Below, piece by piece: positions 8,990 through 17,743 of a stretch of DNA of 64,000 nt. A program made the position numbers and the translations under genes. A model generated the notes under the pieces. That model worked only from the letters and a program-made list of their open reading frames with translations, was not told the DNA's origin and searched no databases. Numbering within the stretch: the first letter of the stretch is position 1; the number at the start of each line of letters is the position of its first letter. This DNA is from Laspinema sp963821735 (GTDB lineage: Bacteria > Cyanobacteriota > Cyanobacteriia > Cyanobacteriales > Laspinemataceae), in contig CAWGFK010000010.1 of assembly GCA_963821735.1 (NCBI GenBank), forward strand, positions 111,963 to 175,962, written 5' to 3'.

Positions 8990-9710
8990 ATGTTTACCGG
9001 ATTAATTCAGGGGTTAGGTACGATTGAGGCGACTGGGACAGAAAATCTCAAAATTTCCTGTCATTCTGGCGCTGAGGCGGTGCTGCACGGATCTAGAATT
9101 AGGGGATAGCGTCGCGGTCGATGGGGTCTGTTTGACTGTCATCGAGATTCTGCCGCGAGGTTTTGTGGCGATCGCCTCCCCGGAAACCCTCGATCGCACC
9201 ACCCTCGGCAGGGTCTCCCATACCTACGTCAATCTCGAAACCTCTCTGCGCGTTGGCAGCAAATTAGGCGGTCATTTTGTCACAGGTCATGTGGATGCGA
9301 TCGGATGTCTGCAACAGTCTATCCAAACCGCCAGTTCCTGGGAAATGACCTTTACTGCACCCCCCGCTTCCCAACTGCTCTGGCAGCGCCAAATTGCCCC
9401 CTATATCGTTCCAAAAGGGAGCATTGCTGTCAATGGCATCAGTCTCACCATCGCCGATTGTGATGAACAAGGCACTTACTTTACTGCTGCTGTCATCCCC
9501 CACAGCTATGCCGAAACCAATCTGCGCTATCTCCAACTCGGTCACTGGGTTAACCTAGAAGCCGATATCTTAGGCAAATATGTCGGTAAATTCATCCGTT
9601 CCAGTTTCGGTTCGGCTCTCTCGGACATCCCCTCTGATGATGTCACTCCCTCGGTTTCCAGTCTTGACCAGATTTCTCCCTCTTTTCTGGCAGAACATGG
9701 CTATTATTAA
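8990..9710 (+). CDS. Riboflavin synthase (alpha subunit), frameshifted
   Basis: Riboflavin synthase disproportionates two 6,7-dimethyl-8-ribityllumazine molecules into riboflavin and a pyrimidine. The gene starts with the family's canonical MFTGLIQ at 8990 and runs to TAA at 9710, about 239 residues over two tandem lumazine-binding repeats (GDSVAVDGVCLTV and GSIAVNGISLTI). The frame from 8990 ends in TAG at 9107. One extra G at 9089-9090 separates the opening part (LKISCHSGAEAVLH) from the rest (DLELGDSVAVDGV). Removing it restores a normal enzyme. Because riboflavin synthesis is essential in a free-living cyanobacterium, a sequencing or assembly error is likelier than real loss. Confidence 0.9.
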
Positions 9711-9792
9711 TTTTTTTTAAGTCCAATATCACCCCGGCGCATTTTTTTTCACTGAGGGGTTGCATTTGTTTCTAGTGTTTGATATATTATGT

Positions 9793-9893
9793 TATAATGG
9801 AAATATAATCAAAAATTTTATTTAACTCAAGCCTCCCATTATCACATAATACGGCATCGGGTGCAACAACACAAGCCCTGATGCCTATTTTTT
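9793..9893 (+). ncRNA. Candidate small RNA: extended -10 box and terminator
   Basis: An extended -10 motif (TGTTATAAT, box at 9793-9798) is followed about 55 bases later by a hairpin with arms GGCATCGGG (9853-9861) and CCCTGATGCC (9875-9884, one bulge) and then a T-rich run TATTTTTT (to 9893). This would give a transcript of about 85-90 nucleotides with no reading frame. It lies between the ends of the riboflavin synthase and M23 peptidase genes. It does not match Yfr1 or other cyanobacterial RNAs I can recall. The hairpin could instead only terminate the riboflavin synthase message. Confidence 0.4.
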
Positions 9894-9960
9894 AAGCCGC
9901 CGCAGTAAAGAATTATTAAGCAAAACCCAGCCTTTCCAAAGTTTGTTTGTTTAAAGTTTG

Positions 9961-10190
9961 TTTGTAGTAACAACTTCAGTCGTTCTCATCCGGTGTTCGT
10001 AGTAAGACTTCAGTCGTTTCCCCCCAGTGCGATCGCATTCCCTCGTTTGTAGTAACGACTTCAGTCGTTTCCGGGATTTCTCCCGCAGAACATTCGAGAT
10101 TCTGATGGGGCGATCGCCTTTGAATAGATAACGACTGAAGTCGTTACTACGAACATCGGAAAAGAAACGACTGAAGTCGTTACTACGAAC
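9961..10190. repeat. Cluster of five AACGACTTCAGTCGTT-type palindromic repeats
   Basis: Five near-identical copies of a 24-25 base unit containing GTAGTAACGACTTCAGTCGT occur in 230 bases. Three are in one orientation (about 9961-9984, 9996-10019 with a base missing, 10046-10069) and two in the opposite orientation (10130-10154, 10166-10190). Each core is itself a near-perfect palindrome (arms AACGACT and AGTCGTT). The cluster fills the gap between two convergent genes, so any transcript through it would fold strongly; it may help end transcription from both sides. Confidence 0.85.
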
Positions 10191-10199
10191 ACTGGAGGG

Positions 10200-11885
10200 T
10201 TACTCCGTTGCTGGGATGGTGATCTCTAAGGTGACTGGAACCGGAGGTAACGGGAGAGGGGGTGGAGTGGGAACATCTAGTAAGGTTGTTGAAGCCGTTT
10301 CTAGATTGACGGGAGGGTTCACGAATGCCAGGGGGGGAGGGGGTGCTGGCATCTCTAAAGAGGGGAGAGTCGTCAGGGTGGAATTATCCGAGGTGGGAGT
10401 GGCAATTTGGGGGGCCGTTTCTAGGGACCGAATGAATTGGGCGAGGGCATATTCCATTTGAGTGCCTGGATCCATTGCCATCCAGCCTTCTGGAGTTAAC
10501 TCACGCAGTTCAAAGTGGAGGTGAGGTCCCGTAGAGTTGCCGGTACTGCCGACTTCTCCAATAACTTGACCCTGTTCCACAACTTCTCCGGGTTGGACAA
10601 AGATATTGGAGAGGTGAGCATAGAGGGTTTCCAGGGTGGAATTCTGGTGTTGCAGGACTACGGTTTGACCATAGCCTCCCATCCAATCGGCGATCGAGAC
10701 AGTACCGCTATAGGCAGCAACAACGGGAGTTCCAGTCGGTGCACCGAAGTCCATACCGGAGTGAAAGCGGCTGTCCCCAAAAATCGGATGGGTCCGCCAG
10801 CCAAATAAGGAGGTAATTTCAGCAGGAATTGCCAGGGGGAAAATCATGCTGGTGTTGCCGTTCCCGGGACGATTGGACCGTCTTAGACGATTCCAGTCAA
10901 AGTTGCGCGCAGCGGTTTTGGTGCGATAGTGGATGCCGTCAATGTCAGCTTTTGCTGACGCTTGCGGGTAGGTAGGAGCAGTCCTAACGGGGACTTGCGG
11001 CAGTGCGGCGTAGGAGGGTTCGGGTTCTGCATAGTAAACGGGTTCAGCGGGTGCGGAGGCAGCGCCTACAGGGGCGGCGATCGCCGGGGGTTCCAGGGGT
11101 TGCAAGGCGGGACTGTAGAGATTCGCCTGTTGTGCTTGCTGAATGGATGCCGGAACCGGCAGGCGGTCCTCTGCGTAACGATGCTGTTCTATCTCCTGAG
11201 ATGCTTCTGGGATGGGGGGTGTAACCCACTCCGCCTGTTCCACGACTTCCGGTGGAGGGGGTGCAGTGGCAGTGAAGGAGTCCGACTCTGCCGGTGTTGG
11301 TGTAGCTACGGCACTCGCTTCGGCAACGGGGGAGTCTTCGGGGGTGGGGAGACTATAATCCGTGGGATCGACGTAAAGATTGCTTTGGTGGATATTTTGG
11401 AGGGTGGGTTCGGCGCTGGCGGTTTCCGGGGTCGGGTAATCTTCCGGAGGGGCGATCGCCTCGCGGTTGTAGTCTCCAATGGGGTCCGGTTGCGCCATCA
11501 GGGTCTCAGGGGCGGAGTCCGATTCAGGAGACCAGGGGGTCACTCCAGCCGTATCTAAGGGGTCTGGAGAGGCATCCTCAGCAAACCAAGGGTCAGCAGG
11601 GGTTTCCTCAATGAATCCCGAGACTGGATAATCAGCACCTTCTAAGGGTTGTAAGAGTTCGGCGCTGGTGGAGACTTCCGGTTCTGAGGGAAGCGATTCA
11701 ACCGGCGGGGGAGCCATTTCAGCTTGACCAAAAGGGTCTGCTGCATCCGATGGGGTCTGTGCATTCGCATCTGCATCTCCACCGAGTAAGCTGAGGGAGG
11801 GCATCAAAGCGAGTCCCTGCAACAGGAGAGAAACCTGACAAATAATACTTAAAGGAGTGCGGGAAAGTGGATTTCGCTGGCTCAT
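10200..11885 (-). CDS. M23 family metallopeptidase, secreted
   Basis: The ATG at 11885 gives 561 residues beginning MSQRNPLSRTPLSIICQVS, with a signal-type hydrophobic stretch up to DADANA. A very long Pro/Glu/Ala-rich linker of over 300 residues follows, then the catalytic LytM/M23 domain. That domain shows HPIFGDSRFHSGMDFGAPTG (zinc ligands H and D in HxxxD), then LYAHLSNIFV and STGNSTGPHLHFELR with the HxH motif. Such enzymes cut peptide cross-links in peptidoglycan or, where inactive, activate amidases; here the zinc motif is intact. A Pro-rich tail ends the protein. The likely role is cell-wall remodelling at the septum or envelope. Confidence 0.85.
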   Translation of the reverse strand: MSQRNPLSRTPLSIICQVSLLLQGLALMPSLSLLGGDADANAQTPSDAADPFGQAEMAPPPVESLPSEPEVSTSAELLQPLEGADYPVSGFIEETPADPWFAEDASPDPLDTAGVTPWSPESDSAPETLMAQPDPIGDYNREAIAPPEDYPTPETASAEPTLQNIHQSNLYVDPTDYSLPTPEDSPVAEASAVATPTPAESDSFTATAPPPPEVVEQAEWVTPPIPEASQEIEQHRYAEDRLPVPASIQQAQQANLYSPALQPLEPPAIAAPVGAASAPAEPVYYAEPEPSYAALPQVPVRTAPTYPQASAKADIDGIHYRTKTAARNFDWNRLRRSNRPGNGNTSMIFPLAIPAEITSLFGWRTHPIFGDSRFHSGMDFGAPTGTPVVAAYSGTVSIADWMGGYGQTVVLQHQNSTLETLYAHLSNIFVQPGEVVEQGQVIGEVGSTGNSTGPHLHFELRELTPEGWMAMDPGTQMEYALAQFIRSLETAPQIATPTSDNSTLTTLPSLEMPAPPPPLAFVNPPVNLETASTTLLDVPTPPPLPLPPVPVTLEITIPATE

Positions 11886-11964
11886 TTTAATTCGCTCTTC
11901 GCTATAGATTCCTAGAAGGATTAACGGTTTCAAAGCAGGGTTCTACACAGCAAACACCGCGCAG

Positions 11965-12861
11965 TTAGGCCCTGAGAATGGGATACCCCTGGTTAATTGT
12001 ACCGGGCATCAACTCAATTTCTTCGGTCGTAGAAGCACTTGTGAAAGGAGAGTTTGGATCCGATGCCGAGGATGGGTTCAGACGAACGCGCAGTTCTCCG
12101 GTATTGCTGACGCCGAGGACAACCCCTGCCGAACCTTCGACAGCAAGGGGTTGACCGATGCCAACCATCAGGTTTTGGTAGGATGGCAGCAAAGTCCCTA
12201 CTCCTTTCTGATCAAACGTTTGATATCCGGAGGCGACTGCCCACAGGGTGAGGGCCGCCAACATTTCCAGAGATGTTATCTCAGGATGAGGGCGATCGCC
12301 TAGGAAGGTTTGGAGGTTAATCCCGGTTTCGGGGACTGGGTTGGACCAATTAATGCCCACTCCGACGACAGCTTTGGTAATTTGTCCCTGATAGATTTTG
12401 GTTTCCGTGAGGATACCCCCCAATTTGTAGCCGTCGAGAATCAGGTCGTTAGGCCATTTTAGGCTGACCGGGATATTGTAGGCGCGGAACGTGGTTGCTA
12501 GTCCCCAGGCGCTACAGAGGGTCAGCAGTAGTGCATCCCGGGCGTTGAGGTTGGGGGTTAGGGCCAGGGAGAGATAAAGACCTCCAAGGGATGATTCCCA
12601 CTGACGTCCCCGCTGTCCTTTTCCCGCCGTTTGACGAGAGGCGATGACCACCGTTCCTGGGGGCGCACCGGCAGCTAGGAGGGTCCAAAGGGTTTCATTG
12701 GTGGAGGCGACTTGATCCAAGATTTGGATAGAAAAGTCCAGGGATGACGGCGACAAGGACGATAATGAGGCGAAGCCCCCGTCAGTCATTCCAGGATTAA
12801 CGGTGTGCTGCGATCGCAGACCCCGCAGAATATTTTCTATGCTGTCTTGATTCAGGCCCAC
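11965..12861 (-). CDS. Biotin--[acetyl-CoA-carboxylase] ligase
   Basis: 298 residues. BirA-type enzymes make biotinyl-AMP and transfer biotin to the carrier protein of acetyl-CoA carboxylase, feeding fatty-acid synthesis. Visible motifs are VASTNETLW, then SRQTAGKGQRGRQWESSLGG (the biotin/AMP-binding loop), then SLKWPNDLILDGYKLGGIL and VGVGINWSN. There is no N-terminal winged helix, so this is a plain ligase without the repressor function of E. coli BirA. The start is uncertain within the first 40 residues because the conserved region begins only near residue 44. It follows the M23 gene's coding direction 79 bases upstream, so the two may be co-transcribed. Confidence 0.85.
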   Translation of the reverse strand: MGLNQDSIENILRGLRSQHTVNPGMTDGGFASLSSLSPSSLDFSIQILDQVASTNETLWTLLAAGAPPGTVVIASRQTAGKGQRGRQWESSLGGLYLSLALTPNLNARDALLLTLCSAWGLATTFRAYNIPVSLKWPNDLILDGYKLGGILTETKIYQGQITKAVVGVGINWSNPVPETGINLQTFLGDRPHPEITSLEMLAALTLWAVASGYQTFDQKGVGTLLPSYQNLMVGIGQPLAVEGSAGVVLGVSNTGELRVRLNPSSASDPNSPFTSASTTEEIELMPGTINQGYPILRA

Positions 12862-13018
12862 AGGAGCGGTTCAGGTAAAGAGTCCGTGGTCTAAGGTAGC
12901 ATAAAATGCGAATTCAGACTGAAAAATTTTGGGATTTCTTCCAGTTGGGATTGTAGTCTGAGGCGGTCGCTCCTCCCCTGAATCATTCCTTGATGAATTA
13001 TTTATCTTCAAACCAAAG

Positions 13019-13809
13019 ATGCATACTTGGCACTGGCGGAATTGGAACGGACTGCCCTATTTGACTTGTAGTTTACTGGAACCTTGGCCTCATGGCTTTT
13101 TTACTCAGCAATTTTGGCCGCGATCGCCCGAGGAGTTGGTGGAGGTGTTGCAACCCACAGCATCGGTGTATCGGGTTAAACAGGTGCATGGGAATGTGGT
13201 GTTGAGTACGCAGATGTTGACCCCCCAGGTTCGGGAAGAAGAATTAGAAGAAGGGGATGCGCCACAGAAACCCGAGGCAGATGGGTTGATGAGTGCAGGG
13301 TCCCAGGAAGCAATCTGGGTTTGTAGTGCAGATTGTTCGCCGGTATTGATTGGGGATATGCAGACGGGACAGGTGGCGGCGTTGCATTCCGGATGGCGAG
13401 GGACTGCGGCCAATATTGTAGCGGTGGCGATCGCCCAAATGGTGAACCAAGGGAGTCAGTTGGAGCAATTACGAGTGGCGATTGGCCCGCCATTTCCGGC
13501 CCAGTGTATCAAGTCAACACCGAAGTCGCCATCCAAACCTGTGCCAGTCTAGTGAATTTAGACAATCCAGATGACATTTTTAAAACCGTTCAAGACTTCG
13601 ATAATTCCCCCATCTTACCCGATTCCGAACCCGGAAAAGCAAGGCTAGATGTCCGAAGAACCATTGAGTTACAGTTAGAGCAATTGGGAATAACTTCCGA
13701 ACAAGTTGCCATTTCCCCCCATTGCACCTATCAAGACCCGGAAAACTTCTTTTCCTACCGTCGAGACGGACTCAAAAAAGTCCAATGGTCAGGAATTGTT
13801 GCTCGGTAA
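13019..13809 (+). CDS. PgeF/YfiH-type laccase-domain protein, frameshifted
   Basis: The family (polyphenol oxidase/laccase domain, PgeF, formerly YfiH) acts in peptidoglycan quality control in E. coli and as a purine-nucleoside enzyme in some relatives. The first frame reads PHGFFTQQFWPR, VYRVKQVHGNVV, ADGLMSAG, CSADCSPVLIGD and AALHSGWRGTAANIV. The second continues GPAISGPVYQVNTEVAIQ to SPHCTYQDPENFFSYRRDG. The HxxW and cysteine metal-site residues are present. One G is missing at about 13489, so the frame shifts inside GPAIS and the first frame ends early at 13552. Restored length is about 263 residues, normal for the family. Confidence 0.85.
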
Positions 13810-14088
13810 TTCAGTTGTTTTTGACTTGTGATCTAGGATTGTACTCCTCCAAAGCCTACAAAAAACTGTCCCAGAACTGACGCTTTCTTGGGAGAGGCAA
13901 CCCGAAAGGGAGGGGCATCCTTCGCGAATCGCCCCTCCAGAGATAGAGGTCCTGGGTAAACCCTGAACCTCAATCCATAGAATAATTCTTCCCAAAAGTG
14001 TCAGCCTCTCCCTCCCGACTCGACCGAATCCAACGACTCGACAGGCTTCCACTCTTAGATTTTAGGGAATAAAATTTTTACTCTATGC
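13810..14088. repeat. Possible MITE-like inverted repeat in the gap before the Septu-like genes
   Basis: No gene is visible. TGACGCTTTCTTGGGA near 13878 is imperfectly matched on the other strand by the complement of TCCCAAAAGTGTCA near 13990. Inside them lies a hairpin (GGAGGGGC at about 13908-13915 with GCCCCTCC at about 13930-13937). This could be a small non-autonomous element or a strong terminator structure for pgeF. Confidence 0.3.
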
Positions 14089-14094
14089 TATAAT
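14086..14094 (+). promoter_or_regulatory. Extended -10 promoter for the ATPase/HNH pair
   Basis: TGCTATAAT (TATAAT at 14089-14094 with an extended TGn) lies 30 bases before the ATG at 14125 in an AT-rich stretch. No good -35 is needed or seen. Confidence 0.5.
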
Positions 14095-14124
14095 TTTGAT
14101 TTTCAAACCTGAGATTGCAAAGCA

Positions 14125-15478
14125 ATGAGAATTGATGAATTAACTATCTATAATTTTAAAAAATTTTCCGATTATAGTTTACAACTTCATCCAAAATTCA
14201 CCCTACTCATTGGCGACAATGGGACGGGTAAAACGAGCCTACTAGATGCTTTGGCAATTGCGGCTGGGGTATGGCTGGTCAATCCACCGGATACCACACT
14301 CTCTAATAGCAAACGAAATATATTGCCCAATGAAATTCGCTTAAAAGCTATTAAACACGCTGGAATTACCAGACTTGTTGAACATAAGCCTGTGATTATT
14401 CAAGCCATAGGAATGATTCACGAGGATTTCAATTATTATTATTCCAATAATTGGTGTAGAAAAATTAACCCAAACGGTTCTCGGACCTCGAATACCGATG
14501 CTAAAAAAGTCATTGATTCGATTAGCATCCTGTTTCAAAAGAGACCAATTTGGAGAAATGATTTGGTTTCCGGTGATTGGTTATTATGGAGCGGGTCGAA
14601 CTTGGCTGCCTTCTAACGCCAGTCGCAAAACTGCTAAATTGGAACAAGAGATTTCTCGCAGATGGGATGCTTTTTATGATTGCTTTGAGGAACGCATCCG
14701 ACTGGCTGACTTGCAAACTTGGTTCCAGAAAGAGGCGATCGCAGCTTTACAACGTAATGGAAAAATGCGCCCCAGCTACGATGTCGTGAAATGGGCCATT
14801 TTACGCTGTATTCCGGGTGCAGATGACCTGTGGTTTGATGGCGATCGGGCTGAAATTGTTGTCTCTTTGGAACATCAACCCATCCCCTTCAGCAACCTCA
14901 GTTCAGGGCAAAAAATGATGGTGGCTCTAATTGCTGATATTGCCATTAAAGTTGTCAACCAAAATACTAAATTTTTGCCCGAAGTTATTGACCTCAATCC
15001 CGAAATTATCCCCCCTATTCTGCAACAAACACCGGGGTTAGTCCTGATTGATGAGATTGATGTCCATCTCCACCCTAAATGGCAGCGGCGTGTCGTCAAT
15101 GACCTCAGAACCACCTTTCCTTCTATTCAATTTGTTTGCACCACCCACTCCCCCCAAGTCATTGGTCAAATTGAGCCCGAATGCTTGCGAATTCTCTATG
15201 AAGATAATTCAGGAAAAATCTGTACTATTACTCCTAAGCAAGGGTTAGGAATGGATAGCTCATGGATTTTACAAAATTTAATGGGAGCATCAGCTAGAGA
15301 TATTAAAATAGAAGAAGATTTAGAGCAAATATTTGATACAATTGATGCCGAAAACTATTCCCAAGCTAGAGAACTGATTCAAACCCTCAACCAAAAAGTG
15401 GGGGACTTTCCGGAACTGCAAGAAGCGACTTCATTTCTAGATAGACTCGAACTGTTACAAAATCATGAAACGGATTAG
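14125..15478 (+). CDS. Septu-like (PtuA-type) AAA/ABC ATPase, frameshifted
   Basis: The reconstructed protein is about 450 residues. It opens MRIDELTIYNFKKFSDYSLQ with Walker A GDNGTGKTS at about 30-38. Later it has the ABC-type signature NLSSGQKMMVALIADI, Walker B GLVLIDEIDVHLHPKW and the H-loop TTHSPQVIG. This is the arrangement of PtuA-like/OLD-like ATPases in anti-phage Septu systems and some retrons. The frame breaks near 14565 in the segment NDLV/FPVIGYYGAGRTW, with one extra base; the first frame then ends at 14616. The gene overlaps the HNH gene by 14 bases, so the two are translationally coupled. Low GC compared with neighbours suggests transfer. If the frameshift is real the system is dead. 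Confidence 0.75.
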
Positions 15479-16145
15479 AAAAACCCATCCCCCCAGAGAA
15501 TTTTTAGAGTGGCTCAAGGACAATGAAGGGCTAGACTGTAGTTATGCAGCACTCCAAGGAAAAGAAGCACATACGGTTTTAAAAAATCATCTGTTAAAAG
15601 AACAGGGATTTCTTTGTGCTTATACGGGGGTAAGCATATCCGAGGAAGAGTGTCATATTGAACATATTAAGCCTCAATCATTTTGTAGAACAGTCCCCAA
15701 TCCGGGAAAGACCTATTTAGAGGATGTTGAATACCGCAATATGGTTGCTTGCTTCCCCCAAGATGGCGGGGATATCTCTCATGGTTATGGTGCGCCAATC
15801 AAAGGAGGATGGTGGAATGAGGAGCAATTTATTTCACCCTGCCAAGAAGATTGTGAAAGAAGATTTATCTATGGATGGCGTGGGAAAGTTTCTCCCACTC
15901 AGGAGAATGACACGGCTGCTAATACAACGATTGATATCCTAGAATTAAATGCCAAAAGTTTACAAGATAGACGTTATCGAGCCATTGTGGGTTTCTTTGG
16001 CTTTAGCAGTAAACGCAAAACGAAGGAACTAAGCCAGCGAGATGCTAAAGTGCTGTTAGCAATGATTGATAAACCCAATTCAACGGGAAAACTTCAGGAA
16101 TTTTGCTTTGTTTTTGAGCAACTGTTGCCCAAATATATTAAGTAA
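15465..16145 (+). CDS. HNH endonuclease, TIGR02646/PtuB-like
   Basis: 226 residues. The N-terminus MKRIRKTHPPREFLEWLKDN and the block CAYTGVSISEEECHIEHIKP (His-containing HNH core) followed by EYRNMVACFP match the TIGR02646 family, which includes PtuB, the nuclease partner of PtuA. In Septu the ATPase senses infection and the HNH subunit cleaves nucleic acid to stop phage growth. The remaining part (DISHGYGAPIKGGWWNEEQF, then CERRFIYGWRGKV) carries further family residues. It is the second gene of the operon, starting inside the 3' end of the ATPase gene. Function is inferred from family and context. Confidence 0.8.
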   Translation: MKRIRKTHPPREFLEWLKDNEGLDCSYAALQGKEAHTVLKNHLLKEQGFLCAYTGVSISEEECHIEHIKPQSFCRTVPNPGKTYLEDVEYRNMVACFPQDGGDISHGYGAPIKGGWWNEEQFISPCQEDCERRFIYGWRGKVSPTQENDTAANTTIDILELNAKSLQDRRYRAIVGFFGFSSKRKTKELSQRDAKVLLAMIDKPNSTGKLQEFCFVFEQLLPKYIK

Positions 16146-16190
16146 GAAATTGCCACTTGTGCTGTGCCGTAAAACCAATAGATTATCACT

Positions 16191-16946
16191 TCACCAAGGC
16201 AAGCGAGTTCCGTCCCAGGAGAAAAACTCCCCTGTATCGGTTGCTTCTAGGTTCTCTAAAACAGTCCAGAGTTGAGAGACGGTTTTTTCTATGGGGAATA
16301 ATTTTTCTGGGGGGACGTTGCGCTGGAAGGGTTTGGATAAGCGGGTGTCGGTGGTGCTGGGATGGAGGGTGACAACGATCGCCTTTGCACCTTTGCGCGG
16401 GTATTCGACTGCCACAGTTTTCATAAACATATTTAAGGCGGCTTTTGAGGCACGATATCCATACCAACCGCCGAGTTGATTGTCGCCGATACTGCCGACT
16501 TTGGCGGAAATGGTGGCGAAAATACTGCGCTGATTATGTTGGAATAGGGGAAGTAAGTGTTTGGCTAATAAGACGGCACCGATGCTATTGACTTGAAAAT
16601 AACGCATTAAGTTTTCTGGGTTGATTTGTCGCAGGCTTTTTTCCGGTTGCAGGGTGGAATCATGTAACAGTCCGACGCAATTAATGACGAAATGGAGGGA
16701 ATCGGTGTGATGTTTAATTTGTCCAATCGCCTCTTGAATTTGCGTTTCGTCGGTGATATCCATTGGTAGGCAAATTAGCCGATCGCCATGTTGGCGACTC
16801 AGGGTTAATAATTCGGTGGCAGAGTCGGGATGGCGATAGCTGGCAAATAAGGTAGAAATACTTGGCGTTTCTAAGCATTTTTTCACAAATCCGAGTCCGA
16901 TTCCTTGACTGGCACCAATGATAAAAGCTTTCTGGGATTGATTCAT
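16191..16946 (-). CDS. Short-chain dehydrogenase/reductase
   Basis: The ATG at 16946 gives 251 residues opening MNQSQKAFIIGASQGIGLGF with the SDR nucleotide-binding motif GASQGIG. NCVG marks the second motif. The catalytic Tyr-Lys is in YGYRASKAALNMF, with the Ser about 14-15 residues before it in ISAKVGSIGD. The C-terminal half (VTLHPSTTDTRLSKPFQ) resembles the C-factor/CsgA-like group of SDRs. The substrate is unknown. It is convergent with the HNH gene (45 bases between stops) and has no other close partner. Confidence 0.8.
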   Translation of the reverse strand: MNQSQKAFIIGASQGIGLGFVKKCLETPSISTLFASYRHPDSATELLTLSRQHGDRLICLPMDITDETQIQEAIGQIKHHTDSLHFVINCVGLLHDSTLQPEKSLRQINPENLMRYFQVNSIGAVLLAKHLLPLFQHNQRSIFATISAKVGSIGDNQLGGWYGYRASKAALNMFMKTVAVEYPRKGAKAIVVTLHPSTTDTRLSKPFQRNVPPEKLFPIEKTVSQLWTVLENLEATDTGEFFSWDGTRLPW

Positions 16947-17743
16947 AGTTAAGCTCACGAGATGGGTATTATTAAATTAAACCGCAACTACTGGGGGAAT
17001 TTTTTCGGGATTGGGGTCCAAATGCAGGTTTGATAACTCCTTGTGGTCACCGGAAAGGATCTCTGTCCTGGGGGGACAGTAGCGGTAGGAAACCGGGTTG
17101 TTTCACCAAATTTCTGTCAATCTGGGCAAAATTTGACCTAGAAATCCGGGTTCGGGTCCTTTAAATCTACTCCTGTACTGACCCTCTGTTACTAAAAGCT
17201 CAGGGACTCATTCAGGAGGCATGATGGCCCTTTCAAGATGGAGGAATTATCAGTGTGTCTTGACAATCAGGGTCTTGACTTTGAACCGACTTTGAGAAGG
17301 CAGGACCTCGATCGCAGTAGGACGGTTCAAGAGTGCAAGGGGAGGAGAGGAAGGGATCGCCTCCTGGAGAGGTCCGCAAGATAAACTAAAGAGGAACGCC
17401 CAATATCTCGGGGTTTGGGTTAGAGTTGAGACACCTTTGGGTGGTTGTCAACCCCATGCCAGCGATCGCTTCAGTAAAGAGGCGAAAGCTGTCGGGTTAT
17501 TCTGGTAATTAGTCCAAGGGAACACCAATTTTTCGATGAGGACTCGATTTGACAGAGGGACTCTTTGCAACGCCCCAGTTCATCCCCGATTTTGCCACGC
17601 AATCTCGGAAAAAATATAATCATGATTGGGTCTACAAGTCGTTATTTTAATTAGCTTGACCTGGGTTTGGGTGATTAAAACGAGGGACTTGTGGATAGGT
17701 GACCGTTAATGGTAGTTTAAATAAGAGGTGGAAAAAAAATCAG
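16947..17743. other. Long gene-free stretch between SDR and CPP1-like genes
   Basis: I see no coding sequence in these roughly 800 bases. The stretch contains one copy of the dispersed AAACCGGGTT-type palindromic repeat at 17087-17157. It ends in the leader of the CPP1-like gene, with AGAGGTGG about 10 bases before the ATG at 17744. Confidence 0.5.
17087..17157. repeat. Dispersed palindromic repeat, copy 1
   Basis: GGAAACCGGGTTGTTTC on the left and CTAGAAATCCGGGTTCGGG on the right bracket a variable middle. The same layout recurs at 42298, 48434 and 50282. This is the most diverged copy. Confidence 0.55.

Noticed and set aside
13810..14088. Insertion sequence or transposase remnant
   Set aside because: Only imperfect inverted repeats are present and no transposase residues could be read, so it is kept as a weak repeat only.
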